In this document: in pieces, positions 1-8,137 of the stretch | How positions within the stretch are numbered: position 1 is the first letter of the stretch | Layout: each line of letters opens with the position of its first letter | Source of the DNA: JAKANT01 sp035502095 | Lineage (GTDB): Bacteria; Pseudomonadota; Gammaproteobacteria; Burkholderiales; Burkholderiaceae_F | DNA: 64,000 nt | Direction: 5' to 3' | Assembly: GCA_035502095.1 (NCBI GenBank) | Contig: DATJUX010000020.1 | Location: forward strand, 62,001 to 126,000 | Made by a program: the position numbers and the translations under genes | The notes under the pieces: model-generated | Databases searched by the model: none | What the model saw: the letters and a program-made list of their open reading frames with translations, nothing else | Told to the model about the DNA's origin: nothing

Positions 1-1
1 C

Positions 2-862
2 GTCGCTCTGCTGGTGCTGGCGAGCATCCTGCCCGGCCAAGGCGCATTGGCCAACGGTGCGTCGGCTGCGGCGAACTTCTTCGCGAACCTCAGGCGGCTC
101 GGCTACGACACCAAGCTTGAAGCGTCCTCGACCGCCGACGAGCGGACGCTGGTCGACGGCCTGTATCGCCTCGAAGACAGGTCGAGCGGCGAACTTGTCG
201 GGCTGATCACCGAAAGCGGTGACATCCTCGGCGACAGCACCGGATGGCGGTGGATTACCGCGCAGGAACCGCGTCCGCTGTCAGCGCAGGAAGCGGCCCG
301 GCTGCGCGCCGAGGTGATCGACAGCATCCAGTGGCAAAAGCTGGTCAAGGTCGCGTACGGCGACGGCGGCGGGCGCCGCATCGTCCTGCTTTCGGCGGTC
401 AACTGCCCGTTCTGCGCCAGGATGGAAGACAGCCTCGCGCGACATGCCGGATCGATCGACACGACGTTCTACGTCCTGCCGATGTCGCTTTCGCGGTCGA
501 TCACCACCGACGACGGACGGGCGTCGTGGCGCAAGGCCGTGAACCTCTGGTGTGCCCCGGACGGAGCGACAGCGTGGCGGCACTATTGGGCGACGCACCA
601 GGTGACCGAACGCACGGGATGCGCACTGGACGAGGTCGCCGTCTTCAGGACCGCGCGCAATTTCTCGACCGTGTTGTCCAGCATCGGGGTGCACGTGCGT
701 GGCACACCCGAATTGATTCGCGAAGACGGATCGGTGCTCGGTTTCCCACCCGAGCCCGACGCGCATTTTTTCCGCGACGTCCTCGGGTCGAAGGGGCTGA
801 ACAAACTCGAGCCGTCGCCGCCCGACGCAGGCCACCGGCGCTGGCTTGACGCGACGCACTGA
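2..862 (+). CDS. DsbC/DsbG-like thiol:disulfide interchange protein, 5' end cut off by window
   Basis: The reading frame is open to the first base, and the hydrophobic stretch at the very start (VALLVLASILPG) looks like the end of a signal peptide, so the true start lies upstream. The second half has a thioredoxin fold: a CPFC redox motif preceded by a hydrophobic strand (IVLLSAV), and a later RGTPEL segment matching the conserved cis-proline loop of Dsb proteins. The first part resembles the dimerisation/linker region of DsbC-like proteins only loosely. The likely role is periplasmic disulfide exchange. The partner reductase is not in the window, so the substrate is unknown. Confidence 0.7.
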   Translation, partial: VALLVLASILPGQGALANGASAAANFFANLRRLGYDTKLEASSTADERTLVDGLYRLEDRSSGELVGLITESGDILGDSTGWRWITAQEPRPLSAQEAARLRAEVIDSIQWQKLVKVAYGDGGGRRIVLLSAVNCPFCARMEDSLARHAGSIDTTFYVLPMSLSRSITTDDGRASWRKAVNLWCAPDGATAWRHYWATHQVTERTGCALDEVAVFRTARNFSTVLSSIGVHVRGTPELIREDGSVLGFPPEPDAHFFRDVLGSKGLNKLEPSPPDAGHRRWLDATH

Positions 863-877
863 GCGGCCCGTCCAAGC

Positions 878-1204
878 TCAGGCCTGCCAGACCCCGCAGC
901 CCGACTCGCGCAGGTCGATCGCCAGCTCGACCTCGAGCGCGCGCGCGCCGTCGTAGGGCAGGGGGTTGTAGATCTCGTACAGGTCCGGCCGCAGCCACAA
1001 ACCGAACTGCTGCACGAATCGGTTGGCCTGGATGCCGGCCTTGTGCTTGTCGAAGCGCAGGTCGGGATCCAGTCCCGTCATGCCGACGTAGAAGCACGGT
1101 TTGCCCGCGATGTAGCCGGGATTGGCCTTCTTGAAACGTCCCTCGTACAGAACGTCCTTCGAAAGCTCGACCACGTAGACATGGTGACGGTCGCGGCGCG
1201 CCAT
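878..1204 (-). CDS. Small GIY-YIG-like domain protein
   Basis: This 108-residue protein begins HHVYVVEL and continues with FYVGMTGLDPDLRFDKHK. That is the pattern of a GIY-YIG nuclease core: a first strand ending in a Tyr-Val pair, then Y-V-G-M-T, an Arg a few residues on, and a His. A later Glu (in ALEVELA) could be the metal ligand. It is a single domain with no DNA-binding extension, like the small UPF0213-type proteins. The tail of the Dsb-like gene ends only 15 bases away on the opposite strand. The cellular role cannot be stated. Confidence 0.55.
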   Translation of the reverse strand: MARRDRHHVYVVELSKDVLYEGRFKKANPGYIAGKPCFYVGMTGLDPDLRFDKHKAGIQANRFVQQFGLWLRPDLYEIYNPLPYDGARALEVELAIDLRESGCGVWQA

Positions 1205-1226
1205 GACGCGAGCATGCCGGAATCGT

Positions 1227-1453
1227 TCACGTGTCGCGAGCTACGCCCGCGCCGAGCGCGGTCGCCGCGAGCATCTGCACGACCGCGCCGGGCAGCGCGA
1301 TCTTGCGCACGGAGAGCAGTTCGTCGAGTGAAAGATGCAGCCCGAGGCCGAACACCAGCAGCATCACGCCAATCTCGGCGAGCTGGCTCCGAGGATCAAC
1401 GCGAGGGCGAAACCCGCCGCGAGAGTCGTGACGAGTGGAACGGAGTGCTGCAT
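1227..1453 (-). pseudogene. Remnant of a YbaL/Kef-type cation:proton antiporter gene
   Basis: From an ATG at 1453 the minus strand reads MQHSVPLVTTLAAGFALALILG, matching the start of YbaL-type CPA2 antiporters. After a jump it continues, in a different frame, as LAEIGVMLLVFGLGLHLSL, then the LSVRKIALPGA region and a stop at 1227-1229. In intact relatives about 35-40 residues separate these two blocks, and several hundred residues follow. The gene has therefore lost an internal segment with a frame change and almost all of its C-terminal part. It is a dead fragment; no function is expected. Confidence 0.75.
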
Positions 1454-1599
1454 GCGCGCTGTCGAAGCGGACTGCGATTCGCTGCGAGCTGCGATTCTGC
1501 CCGCCAGTGAACGCGCTCCCGCGGTCGGCGGCCGTAGGGACTGCCGAAGAGGCTCATCGCTCCCTCCGCCGCTTCGCGGGGGCGGGGATCTTCTCGCGC

Positions 1600-2772
1600 C
1601 TACCAGTCCACGACCGTTCCGTCGGGCATCACGGCGTGACGCGTCGCCAGCGTCTCTGGCGCGAAGGGATGCTTTGCGCAGGCCTTTTCGTCGACCTCGA
1701 CGCCAAGCCCCGGGGCTTCGGGGATCTGCCACGCCCCATCGACCATCCTGATCGGAGTCGAGGCCACCTCGCCATACCAGGGGACGGCACCGGACATCTC
1801 CTCCTGGATCACGAAGTTCGGCGTCGCGATGTCGAAGTGCAGGGCGGCCGCCCCTGCGATCGGACCGAGCGGGTTGTGCGGAGCGATGCCGATGCCGGCT
1901 ACCTCCGCCGCCGCGGCGATCTTGCGCGCCTCGGCGATCCCGCCGGTATGGGCGATATCCGGTTGAGCGATGTGGATGGCGCGCAAGCGGAACAGCGGGT
2001 CGAACTCGGCGCGGCCGATCAGCCGTTCGCCCGCGGCGATGGCAACCGACGACTTCGCGGCGACCTCTTTCATCGCCTGCGGGTCGCCCGGCGGCACGGG
2101 TTCCTCGACGAACAGCGGCCGGCCGCCTTCGAGCGCACGGATGTAGTCGAGCGCCGCCGCCGAGGAAGCCGGCCTGCCGTGGAAGTCGACCATGATGTCG
2201 ATGTTCGGACCGGCGGCCGCGCGCAGCGCGGTCATCAGCTTGCCGACGTGATCGATGGCAGGCAGGGATGCCGTGTAATGCGTGTAAGGGATGAACACCA
2301 CCTTGAGCGCGCGGTAGCCCTTCTCGATGACGCGCAGCGCCTGCTCGACCAGGGCATCGGGCTGCATGGTCTCGTATACGGCGCGCATGTCGCCCAGTCC
2401 CAGGTGCGTGTAGACCGGCACGCGTTCGCGCGTCTTGCCGCCCAGCAGGCGCCACACCGGCACGCCCAGGTCCTTGCCGAGAATGTCCCACAGCGCGACC
2501 TCGATGCCCGAGATCGCGCTGGCGCCGATGACACCCATGCGCCAGAAGCCGTGCTTGTGCATCACGCGCACGGCCTGTTCGATGTCGCGCGGATCACGCC
2601 CGAGCAGGAGCGGAGCAAGATCCTCGACCGCGCCCGCCACGGCGCGTGTCTTCCACTCCAGCGTCGCTTCGCCCCAGCCGTAGAGGCCGTCGTGATCCGT
2701 CTCGACCTTGACGAAGATCCAGTTGCGCATCTCCGCGTTGACGATCGTGGTCCTGACGGCGGTGATCTTCAT
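1600..2772 (-). CDS. dgoD: Mandelate racemase/enolase family dehydratase, D-galactonate dehydratase-like
   Basis: This protein of about 390 residues has a complete enolase-superfamily architecture. An N-terminal capping domain (MKITAVRTT, then YGWGEATLEWK) is followed by a barrel with metal-site segments DFHGRP, FVEEP and AAGERL, then QPDIAHTGG and APHNPLGPIA, which carries the catalytic His. The layout and C-terminal GLGVEVDE match DgoD, which dehydrates D-galactonate to 2-keto-3-deoxygalactonate. I chose the ATG at 2772 because family members start MKI; an in-frame ATG ten codons upstream (2802) is possible. It lies just downstream of a GntR regulator and opposite a sugar transporter, which supports sugar-acid breakdown. 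The exact substrate is inferred. Confidence 0.8.
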   Translation of the reverse strand: MKITAVRTTIVNAEMRNWIFVKVETDHDGLYGWGEATLEWKTRAVAGAVEDLAPLLLGRDPRDIEQAVRVMHKHGFWRMGVIGASAISGIEVALWDILGKDLGVPVWRLLGGKTRERVPVYTHLGLGDMRAVYETMQPDALVEQALRVIEKGYRALKVVFIPYTHYTASLPAIDHVGKLMTALRAAAGPNIDIMVDFHGRPASSAAALDYIRALEGGRPLFVEEPVPPGDPQAMKEVAAKSSVAIAAGERLIGRAEFDPLFRLRAIHIAQPDIAHTGGIAEARKIAAAAEVAGIGIAPHNPLGPIAGAAALHFDIATPNFVIQEEMSGAVPWYGEVASTPIRMVDGAWQIPEAPGLGVEVDEKACAKHPFAPETLATRHAVMPDGTVVDW

Positions 2773-2832
2773 GCCATGGGCGCGGCGAATAAAATCATAC
2801 AAGCGTGCAGCAGCACCCTTCGAGTTTGCGCC

Positions 2833-3630
2833 TCACGCCGCTCGACGTCGCCGGCCGGCGGGCGTGCCGACGCCGTTGTGGCCGATCCCGGCGAGGTCAT
2901 GGGTGGCGACCTCGATCAGCCCGAGCATCGCCGCGCGGGCAGCCTTCGGCTTGCGCAGGCGGATCGCCTCCAGCACATCGCCGTGCGCGGCGAGCGTGCG
3001 CGCGTAGGATCGGGTCAGCGACGTCGTCAGCCGGAAGGAATTCGACAACGCGGCCGCAATGACGCTGCCGAGCTGCGCGAATACCGGGTTCTTGGTCGCG
3101 ACCAGGATGGCGAGATGGAAATCGAGGTCGGCGCCGGTGCACGCTTCCAGGTCGTGCGGATGGCTCTTGCACATGCGCTCGTAGGCGGATTCGATGCTCG
3201 ACAGATCGCGCCCGGTCGCCCGCAGCGCGGCGAATTCGGCCGCGGCCGGCTCGATCACCGCGCGCACCTCGATCAGCCCGCGGATGAACGCCAGGTCGGG
3301 CTCGATCTCGCGCATCCACGCGAGGATGTCAGGATCGAGGCGGTTCCATTCCTCTTCGGCACGCACCAATGTGCCGACGCGCTGCCGCGGCTCGATCAGG
3401 CGTTTGGCCGTCAACACGCGCATCGATTCGCGCAGCGCGGTGCGGCTGGCATTGAACTGCTTGCGCAGGGTCTCTTCGGAGGGCAGCAGGGTTCCGGGCC
3501 GGTACTCGCCCGCCAGGATGCGCGTGGCCAGCGTCGCCGCCATGTGTTCGCCCAGCGAGCGCTCGGCGCGCCGCGCTGCGCCCGCTACGGGCCGCTTGGC
3601 TCGCGTGCGCGCGCGCGCCAGTTCCGGCAA
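2833..3630 (-). CDS. GntR-family (FadR/FCD subfamily) transcriptional regulator
   Basis: The N-terminal winged helix reads GEYRPGTLLPSEETLRKQF and then SRTALRESMRVL, the typical GntR DNA-binding helices. An all-helical FCD ligand domain follows, with the metal-binding pattern DLDFH and later His residues. The chosen start is a TTG at 3630 with GGAGG five bases upstream, giving about 265 residues. An ATG at 3543 would remove the extension but sits close to the winged helix. It is co-directional with the galactonate-dehydratase-like gene 60 bases downstream and divergent from the ABC transporter. It probably represses both transcripts until a sugar acid binds. Confidence 0.85.
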   Translation of the reverse strand: MPELARARTRAKRPVAGAARRAERSLGEHMAATLATRILAGEYRPGTLLPSEETLRKQFNASRTALRESMRVLTAKRLIEPRQRVGTLVRAEEEWNRLDPDILAWMREIEPDLAFIRGLIEVRAVIEPAAAEFAALRATGRDLSSIESAYERMCKSHPHDLEACTGADLDFHLAILVATKNPVFAQLGSVIAAALSNSFRLTTSLTRSYARTLAAHGDVLEAIRLRKPKAARAAMLGLIEVATHDLAGIGHNGVGTPAGRRRRAA

Positions 3631-3657
3631 CCTCGCCTCCGAACGTTGATCGATGCA

Positions 3658-3666
3658 GTATTTTAC
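3658..3666. promoter_or_regulatory. Candidate GntR-type operator in the divergent intergenic region
   Basis: The 120-bp gap between the regulator (minus) and the sugar-binding protein gene (plus) contains GTA-TTT-TAC, a short inverted repeat with GT...AC ends like FadR-type operators. It sits in the only AT-rich patch of the gap. On the minus strand it includes TAAAAT, a plausible -10 for the regulator gene itself. The assignment is inference from position and symmetry. Confidence 0.4.
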
Positions 3667-3750
3667 GGCAGAATAAATCACACCAGAGAGAACGGGGCGC
3701 CGATGCGCGATGGTCGCGCGCGAACGCCCCGTCGAACCGGAGACAAGGCC

Positions 3751-4764
3751 ATGACGACGATGACGCGGCAAAAAGCTCTTGTGGCGGCGACCACGCTGGC
3801 GCTGACAGCCCTCGGATGCGCGCCCGCCTGCGCCACCGACCCGGTGGCCAAGTGGTGCGCGGGCGTGAAGATCGCCGCTTTCCCCGGCGGGCCGCAAGGC
3901 GGCGTGTTCGCCAACAACGTCTACAACGGGTTCAAGCAGGCGGAACTCGATCTCGGTCCCACCGTGACGTACTACTTCTCCGACTGGGATCCGAACAAGA
4001 TGCTCACGCAGATCAAGCAGGCCATCGCCACCAAGGTGGACGGCATTGCCACGTATGGGTTCGGTGGCGACGACGCCACGGATCCGCTGGTGGAGCAGGC
4101 ATACGCGCAGGGGACCATCTTCACCACGCTGAATACGTCGCTGCCCAAGGCACAGCCGAAGTTCGCGGCGCGCGGCCTCGGCTACGTCGGGGCGCCCAAC
4201 TATTCGGCCGGGTTCGCGCTGGCCGCGGAAGCCACCAAGCGCGCGAACCTCAAGAAGGGCGACAAGGTCTTTGTCTGGGGCCTCAAGGGGCAGGGCGGTG
4301 ATCGCGGGCAGCGAACGGTCGGCGTGATCGACGCGTTCGAAAAGGCCGGCGCCACCGTGATCTATCAGGAGATCGACTCCGCGACGAACGCCGAGCCGAA
4401 CGCCGGCACCGCGACATTCGTCGGTGTGATGAAGAAAAACCCGGAAGTGAAAATCGTGGTCACCGACCATGGCGGTCTCACGTCCAACGTCGGCGTGTAC
4501 GCCAAGGCCGCGTCGCTCGAGCCCGGCAAGGTGCTTTTCGCCGGCTTCGACATGTCGCCGAACACGGCCAAGGCGGTCAAGGAGGGTTATCAGAACCTGG
4601 TTATCGACCAGCAGCCGTTCCTGCAGGGCTATCTGCCGATCCTCAACATCTGCCTCACCAAGAAGTACGGCTTCTCCGGCCTCGACGTGAACACCGCCGG
4701 CGCGTTCGTCGACAAGACCAACGTCGACGCGGTTGCGCCGCTCGCCGCCAAGGAGATCCGCTAG
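3751..4764 (+). CDS. Sugar ABC transporter periplasmic substrate-binding protein
   Basis: It encodes 337 residues with a signal peptide (MTTMTRQKALVAATTLALTA, cleavage probably after PACA). The mature part has the RbsB/periplasmic-binding-protein type 1 fold: an N-terminal KIAAFPGGPQGGVF strand, YYFSDWDPNKMLTQIKQAI, a GLGYVGAPNYSAG hinge region and VLFAGFDMSPNTA. The start follows GGAGACAAG by a few bases; a longer in-frame start at 3703 would put charged residues before the signal. It is the first gene of a binding protein-ATPase-permease operon of the CUT2 type and should deliver a sugar or sugar acid to the adjacent permease. Confidence 0.85.
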   Translation: MTTMTRQKALVAATTLALTALGCAPACATDPVAKWCAGVKIAAFPGGPQGGVFANNVYNGFKQAELDLGPTVTYYFSDWDPNKMLTQIKQAIATKVDGIATYGFGGDDATDPLVEQAYAQGTIFTTLNTSLPKAQPKFAARGLGYVGAPNYSAGFALAAEATKRANLKKGDKVFVWGLKGQGGDRGQRTVGVIDAFEKAGATVIYQEIDSATNAEPNAGTATFVGVMKKNPEVKIVVTDHGGLTSNVGVYAKAASLEPGKVLFAGFDMSPNTAKAVKEGYQNLVIDQQPFLQGYLPILNICLTKKYGFSGLDVNTAGAFVDKTNVDAVAPLAAKEIR

Positions 4765-4835
4765 GCACGCGACAGCCGGCGCGGACCAGTCGGCTCCGGA
4801 GGGTCGCGCGGTCGGCAGGCACGGTAGGAGTTGCC

Positions 4836-5612
4836 ATGGCGTCTGCCGAAGCGCGCGTCCCGGTCATCGAGTTGATCAAGGTCTCGAAGACTTTCGGCGA
4901 AGTCCGCTCGCTGTCGCAGGTGGACTTCGTCGTCTACCCGGGTGAAATCGTCGGCTTGCTCGGCGACAACGGTGCCGGCAAGTCGACGCTGGTCAAGACC
5001 ATCACCGGGTACCACCGGCCCGATCCGGGTGGAGAAATTCGCTTCAAGGGCCAGCCGATCGAAGACTGGTCGGTCGCGCGCGCGCGCGACCTCGGCATCG
5101 AGACCGTGTACCAGGAGCGTGCGCTGGCCGAAAAACAGCCGATCTGGCGCAACATGTTCATGGGGCGCGAGCCCCGCACCCGCTGGGGATTGCTCGACGT
5201 CCGGAAGATGCGCAACGAAGCCGCGCGCCTGATGAGCGAACACATGGGGTTCACCTCGGCGGCGGTTCATCCGGACAACGTCGTCTCCACCATGTCGGGC
5301 GGCGAAAAGCAGGGCGTCGCGATCACGCGGGCGCTTTATTTCGATGCCCAGCTGGTGGTGCTGGACGAGCCGACCATGGGGCTTTCGCTCACGGAGACCA
5401 AGAAAACGCTCGATTTCGTGCAGGGCATCAAGCATGCAGGCAAGTCGGCGATCTTCATCGATCACAACATCTTTCACGTCTATCCGGTGGTCGATCGCCT
5501 GTACATCCTCGACCGCGGACGGGTGGCCGGAACCTTCAGCAAGAGCGAGATCACGATCGACGACCTGATCGAACGCATGCATCGGGTCGCTCGTTCCGGG
5601 TCGATCCACTGA
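4836..5612 (+). CDS. Sugar ABC transporter ATP-binding protein, single-domain CUT2 type
   Basis: This 258-residue protein has Walker A GDNGAGKST, signature MSGGEKQ, Walker B LVVLDEPTMGLS, and a switch His in FIDHNIFHVY. Most CUT2 ATPases (RbsA, MglA) are about 500 residues with two nucleotide-binding domains; this is a single-domain form like FrcA, so it is expected to work as a dimer. It lies between its binding protein and its permease, 7 bases ahead of the latter, and energises the same uptake system at the inner membrane. Confidence 0.88.
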   Translation: MASAEARVPVIELIKVSKTFGEVRSLSQVDFVVYPGEIVGLLGDNGAGKSTLVKTITGYHRPDPGGEIRFKGQPIEDWSVARARDLGIETVYQERALAEKQPIWRNMFMGREPRTRWGLLDVRKMRNEAARLMSEHMGFTSAAVHPDNVVSTMSGGEKQGVAITRALYFDAQLVVLDEPTMGLSLTETKKTLDFVQGIKHAGKSAIFIDHNIFHVYPVVDRLYILDRGRVAGTFSKSEITIDDLIERMHRVARSGSIH

Positions 5613-5619
5613 CGCGGCG

Positions 5620-6645
5620 ATGACGACGACCGTCGAAAGCGCACCCGGCGTCAAGACCAATCGCGCCGCGCCGCCTTCGTTGTTGCGCCGCTACGGCTCG
5701 CAGATCGGAATCCTCGGCGTTGGCCTGGCGATGTGGGTCGCCTTCATCATCGCGGCCCCGAGCGTGTTCCTCGACCCGGATATCTACAAGGCGTTCGGGC
5801 AGACCACGCCGCTGTTTGCCGTCATCGCGCTTGCGCTCACGTTCGTGGTCATCACGGGCGAGATCGATCTCTCCTTCCCTTCCATCATGGCGCTCGGCAC
5901 GGCGGCGTTCTGCCTCATCGTGCGCGCCGGGATGCCGCAATGGGTCGGACTGATCGCGGGCTTCGCCACCGGCGCGTTGTGCGGGTGGATCAATGGCGCC
6001 CTGGTGGCACGACTGAACATCCCGTCGCTGGTCATCACCATCGGCACATCGTTCCTGTACCGCGGGCTCGAACTGGTACTGATGAACGGCACCGGCGTTC
6101 CTCTGACTCAGGAGAACTATCCGACGATGCACCTGCTGTTCAACTCCAGCATCTCGGGCGTGCCGATCCAGTCGCTCTGGACGGTGCTGCTGGCCGCGGT
6201 GCTGTGGGTGCTGCTCAATCGCACGCGTTTCGGCGCCCATGTGTTCCTGGCCGGCGACAACGCCACCAGCGCTCGGTTGACCGGCGTGGACGTCGCGAGC
6301 GTCAAGACGCGCGCCTTCATGCTGGTCGGCATGGTGGCGGTGTTCGCCGGGCTGATGACCTCGTTCGTCGGTTACTACTTCTGGCCAACCACGGGCGACG
6401 GCTTTCTGCTCAATACGATCGCTTCCGTTTTCCTCGGCGGCACCTCGGTCTTCGGCGGTACCGGCAGCATCGTCGGTTCGCTGGTCGCCTCCTACATCAT
6501 CGGCGCGATCAACGCCGGCATCGTTTCGGCGGGCATCAATGCGTTCTATACCCAGCTCGCCTTCGGCCTCGTCATCGTGGTGTCGGTGGTCGTGCAGACC
6601 ATCATCGACCGCCGCGTGCGCCGCCAGTCCATGGCCGGGTTCTAG
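5620..6645 (+). CDS. Sugar ABC transporter permease, RbsC/FrcC type
   Basis: The 341-residue inner-membrane protein has about eight to ten hydrophobic helices. It carries characteristic segments of the BPD_transp_2 family: VITGEIDLSFPSIMAL near residue 75, TRFGAHVFLAGDNATSARLTG, and LGGTSVFGGTGSIVGSL. These match the RbsC family, including the EAA-like loop that contacts the ATPase. It starts 7 bases after the ATPase stop and ends 2 bases before the next gene, so the operon continues into the SDR gene. Confidence 0.88.
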   Translation: MTTTVESAPGVKTNRAAPPSLLRRYGSQIGILGVGLAMWVAFIIAAPSVFLDPDIYKAFGQTTPLFAVIALALTFVVITGEIDLSFPSIMALGTAAFCLIVRAGMPQWVGLIAGFATGALCGWINGALVARLNIPSLVITIGTSFLYRGLELVLMNGTGVPLTQENYPTMHLLFNSSISGVPIQSLWTVLLAAVLWVLLNRTRFGAHVFLAGDNATSARLTGVDVASVKTRAFMLVGMVAVFAGLMTSFVGYYFWPTTGDGFLLNTIASVFLGGTSVFGGTGSIVGSLVASYIIGAINAGIVSAGINAFYTQLAFGLVIVVSVVVQTIIDRRVRRQSMAGF

Positions 6646-6647
6646 GC

Positions 6648-7415
6648 ATGGCAGGGCGGCTCGACGGCGAGCACGTCTTCGTCACCGGCGGTGCCAGGGG
6701 CATCGGCGCGGCGATCGTCGCGAAGTGCCTGCATGAAGACGCGCGTGTCTCGTTCATCGACATCGACGCCGATGCAGGTGCCGCGCAGCTGAAGGCACTC
6801 GCGGCGTTCGCCGGCAGGATCAGTTTCGGCAGCGGCGACGTGCGCAGCCTGTCCGACGTCGAGCGCGTCCACGCCGCGGCCGTCGCCAGGCTCGGCCCTG
6901 TCACCGGGCTCGTGAACAACGCGGGCCGCAACGCGTACGCAGATCCGGTCGCGATGACCGAGGCACAGTGGGACGACGTCTTCGCGATCGATCTGAAGTC
7001 GGCATGGCTGTGCAGCCGCGTCGTGCTGCCACACATGATCGCCGCGCGGCGCGGCAGCATCGTCAACATCGCCTCGCTGCATGCCGACCTGACGTATCCG
7101 GGCATGTTTCCGTACGCGGCCGCGAAATCGGGCTTGGTCGGCCTGACGCGCAGCCTGGCGCTCGAGGTCGGGCGCCATCTCATCCGGGTCAATGCCTTGA
7201 GCCCGGGCTACACCGAGACCGCGCTCGTGAAGGAGTGGTTCGGCACGCAACCACCGCAGAAGCGCGACGAGGTCCTGGCCGTGCATCCGCTGGGTCGCAT
7301 GGCGGCGCCGATGGAGATCGCCAACTGCGTCGCGTTCCTCCTCTCCGCGGAGGCGTCTTTCGTGACCGGCGCGAATTGGCGCGTCGATGGCGGCTTGGGC
7401 GCACGCTTCGCGTAG
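6648..7415 (+). CDS. SDR-family NAD(P)-dependent dehydrogenase, sugar-locus member
   Basis: This 255-residue classical short-chain dehydrogenase has TGGARGIG for cofactor binding, NNAGRN, catalytic Ser in NIASLHAD, YAAAK (Tyr and Lys), and a C-terminal VTGANWRVDGG. An Asp after the second strand (IDIDAD) favours NAD. The ATG lies 2 bases after the permease stop, so it is part of the transporter operon. With a galactonate-dehydratase-like enzyme next door it may oxidise the imported sugar to its lactone, as galactose or fucose dehydrogenases do; this substrate is inferred from context only. Confidence 0.82.
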   Translation: MAGRLDGEHVFVTGGARGIGAAIVAKCLHEDARVSFIDIDADAGAAQLKALAAFAGRISFGSGDVRSLSDVERVHAAAVARLGPVTGLVNNAGRNAYADPVAMTEAQWDDVFAIDLKSAWLCSRVVLPHMIAARRGSIVNIASLHADLTYPGMFPYAAAKSGLVGLTRSLALEVGRHLIRVNALSPGYTETALVKEWFGTQPPQKRDEVLAVHPLGRMAAPMEIANCVAFLLSAEASFVTGANWRVDGGLGARFA

Positions 7416-7452
7416 AAGCGGCGGCTTCGGCGCGACGCTCGAGCGAGGATCG

Positions 7453-8112
7453 ATGTCGACGACCAATCTCAAGCGGGAGCTGTTCCAGCAGCTGGCACGC
7501 GTCGGCATGGCGCTGTCGAGCGGCACGCGGCTCGAGTTTCTCGAGCTGCTCGCGCAGGGCGAGCGCAGCGTCGACCAGCTCGCCACCCGCACCGGCGTCA
7601 GCGTGGCCAACACCTCGCAGCACCTGCAGAAGCTGCGCCAGGCGGGGCTGGTGATCGGCCGCAAGGAGGGGCAATTCGTCTTCTATGGACTCGCCGGCGA
7701 CACCGTGGTCGGGCTGATGCAGGCGCTGGGCCGGGTCGGCGAAACGCACCTCGCCGAAGTCGACCGCATCGTGCGGCTCTATCTTGCCGCGAAGGACGAC
7801 ATGGAGCCGGTCCCGGCGAAGGAACTGCTCGACCGCGCGCGCAAGGGTCTCGTCACGGTGCTCGATGTCAGGCCACCCGAGGAGTTTGCCGCCGGCCATG
7901 TGCCCGGCGCCGTGAACATTCCGGTGCACGAACTCGAGAGACGCCTGGGCGAACTCCCCAAGCGCAAGGAAATCGTCGCGTACTGCCGCGGGCCGTATTG
8001 CCTGATGTCGTACGAAGCGGTGCACCTGCTGCGCAAGAAGGGCCTGAAGGCGCGTCGCCTGAAGGATGGATTGCCGGAGTGGCGCTACGCAGGATTGCCG
8101 GTGGAGCGCTGA
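7453..8112 (+). CDS. ArsR-family regulator fused to a rhodanese domain
   Basis: Residues 1-100 form an ArsR winged helix (SGTRLEFLELLAQGERSVDQLA, then VANTSQHLQKLRQAGLV). Residues 125-219 form a single rhodanese domain with DVRPPEEFAAGHVPGA and an active-site loop CRGPYC carrying the catalytic Cys. The ATG is preceded by GAGCGAGGAT. Such fusions are known in proteobacteria and are thought to sense reactive sulfur or oxidative state through the rhodanese Cys. It follows the sugar operon but may be expressed separately. Its targets are unknown; the sox genes elsewhere in the window make a sulfur signal plausible. Confidence 0.85.
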   Translation: MSTTNLKRELFQQLARVGMALSSGTRLEFLELLAQGERSVDQLATRTGVSVANTSQHLQKLRQAGLVIGRKEGQFVFYGLAGDTVVGLMQALGRVGETHLAEVDRIVRLYLAAKDDMEPVPAKELLDRARKGLVTVLDVRPPEEFAAGHVPGAVNIPVHELERRLGELPKRKEIVAYCRGPYCLMSYEAVHLLRKKGLKARRLKDGLPEWRYAGLPVER

Positions 8113-8137
8113 ACCTCGACCCGACCAGGCAGTTGCT

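Noticed and set aside
1435..3750. Long upstream extension of the sugar-binding protein frame
   Set aside because: The frame is open by chance across the dehydratase and GntR genes on the other strand; the real start is at 3751 with a signal peptide and a ribosome site.
3631..4470. Long upstream extension of the GntR frame
   Set aside because: It runs antisense through the binding-protein gene; homology begins after 3630.
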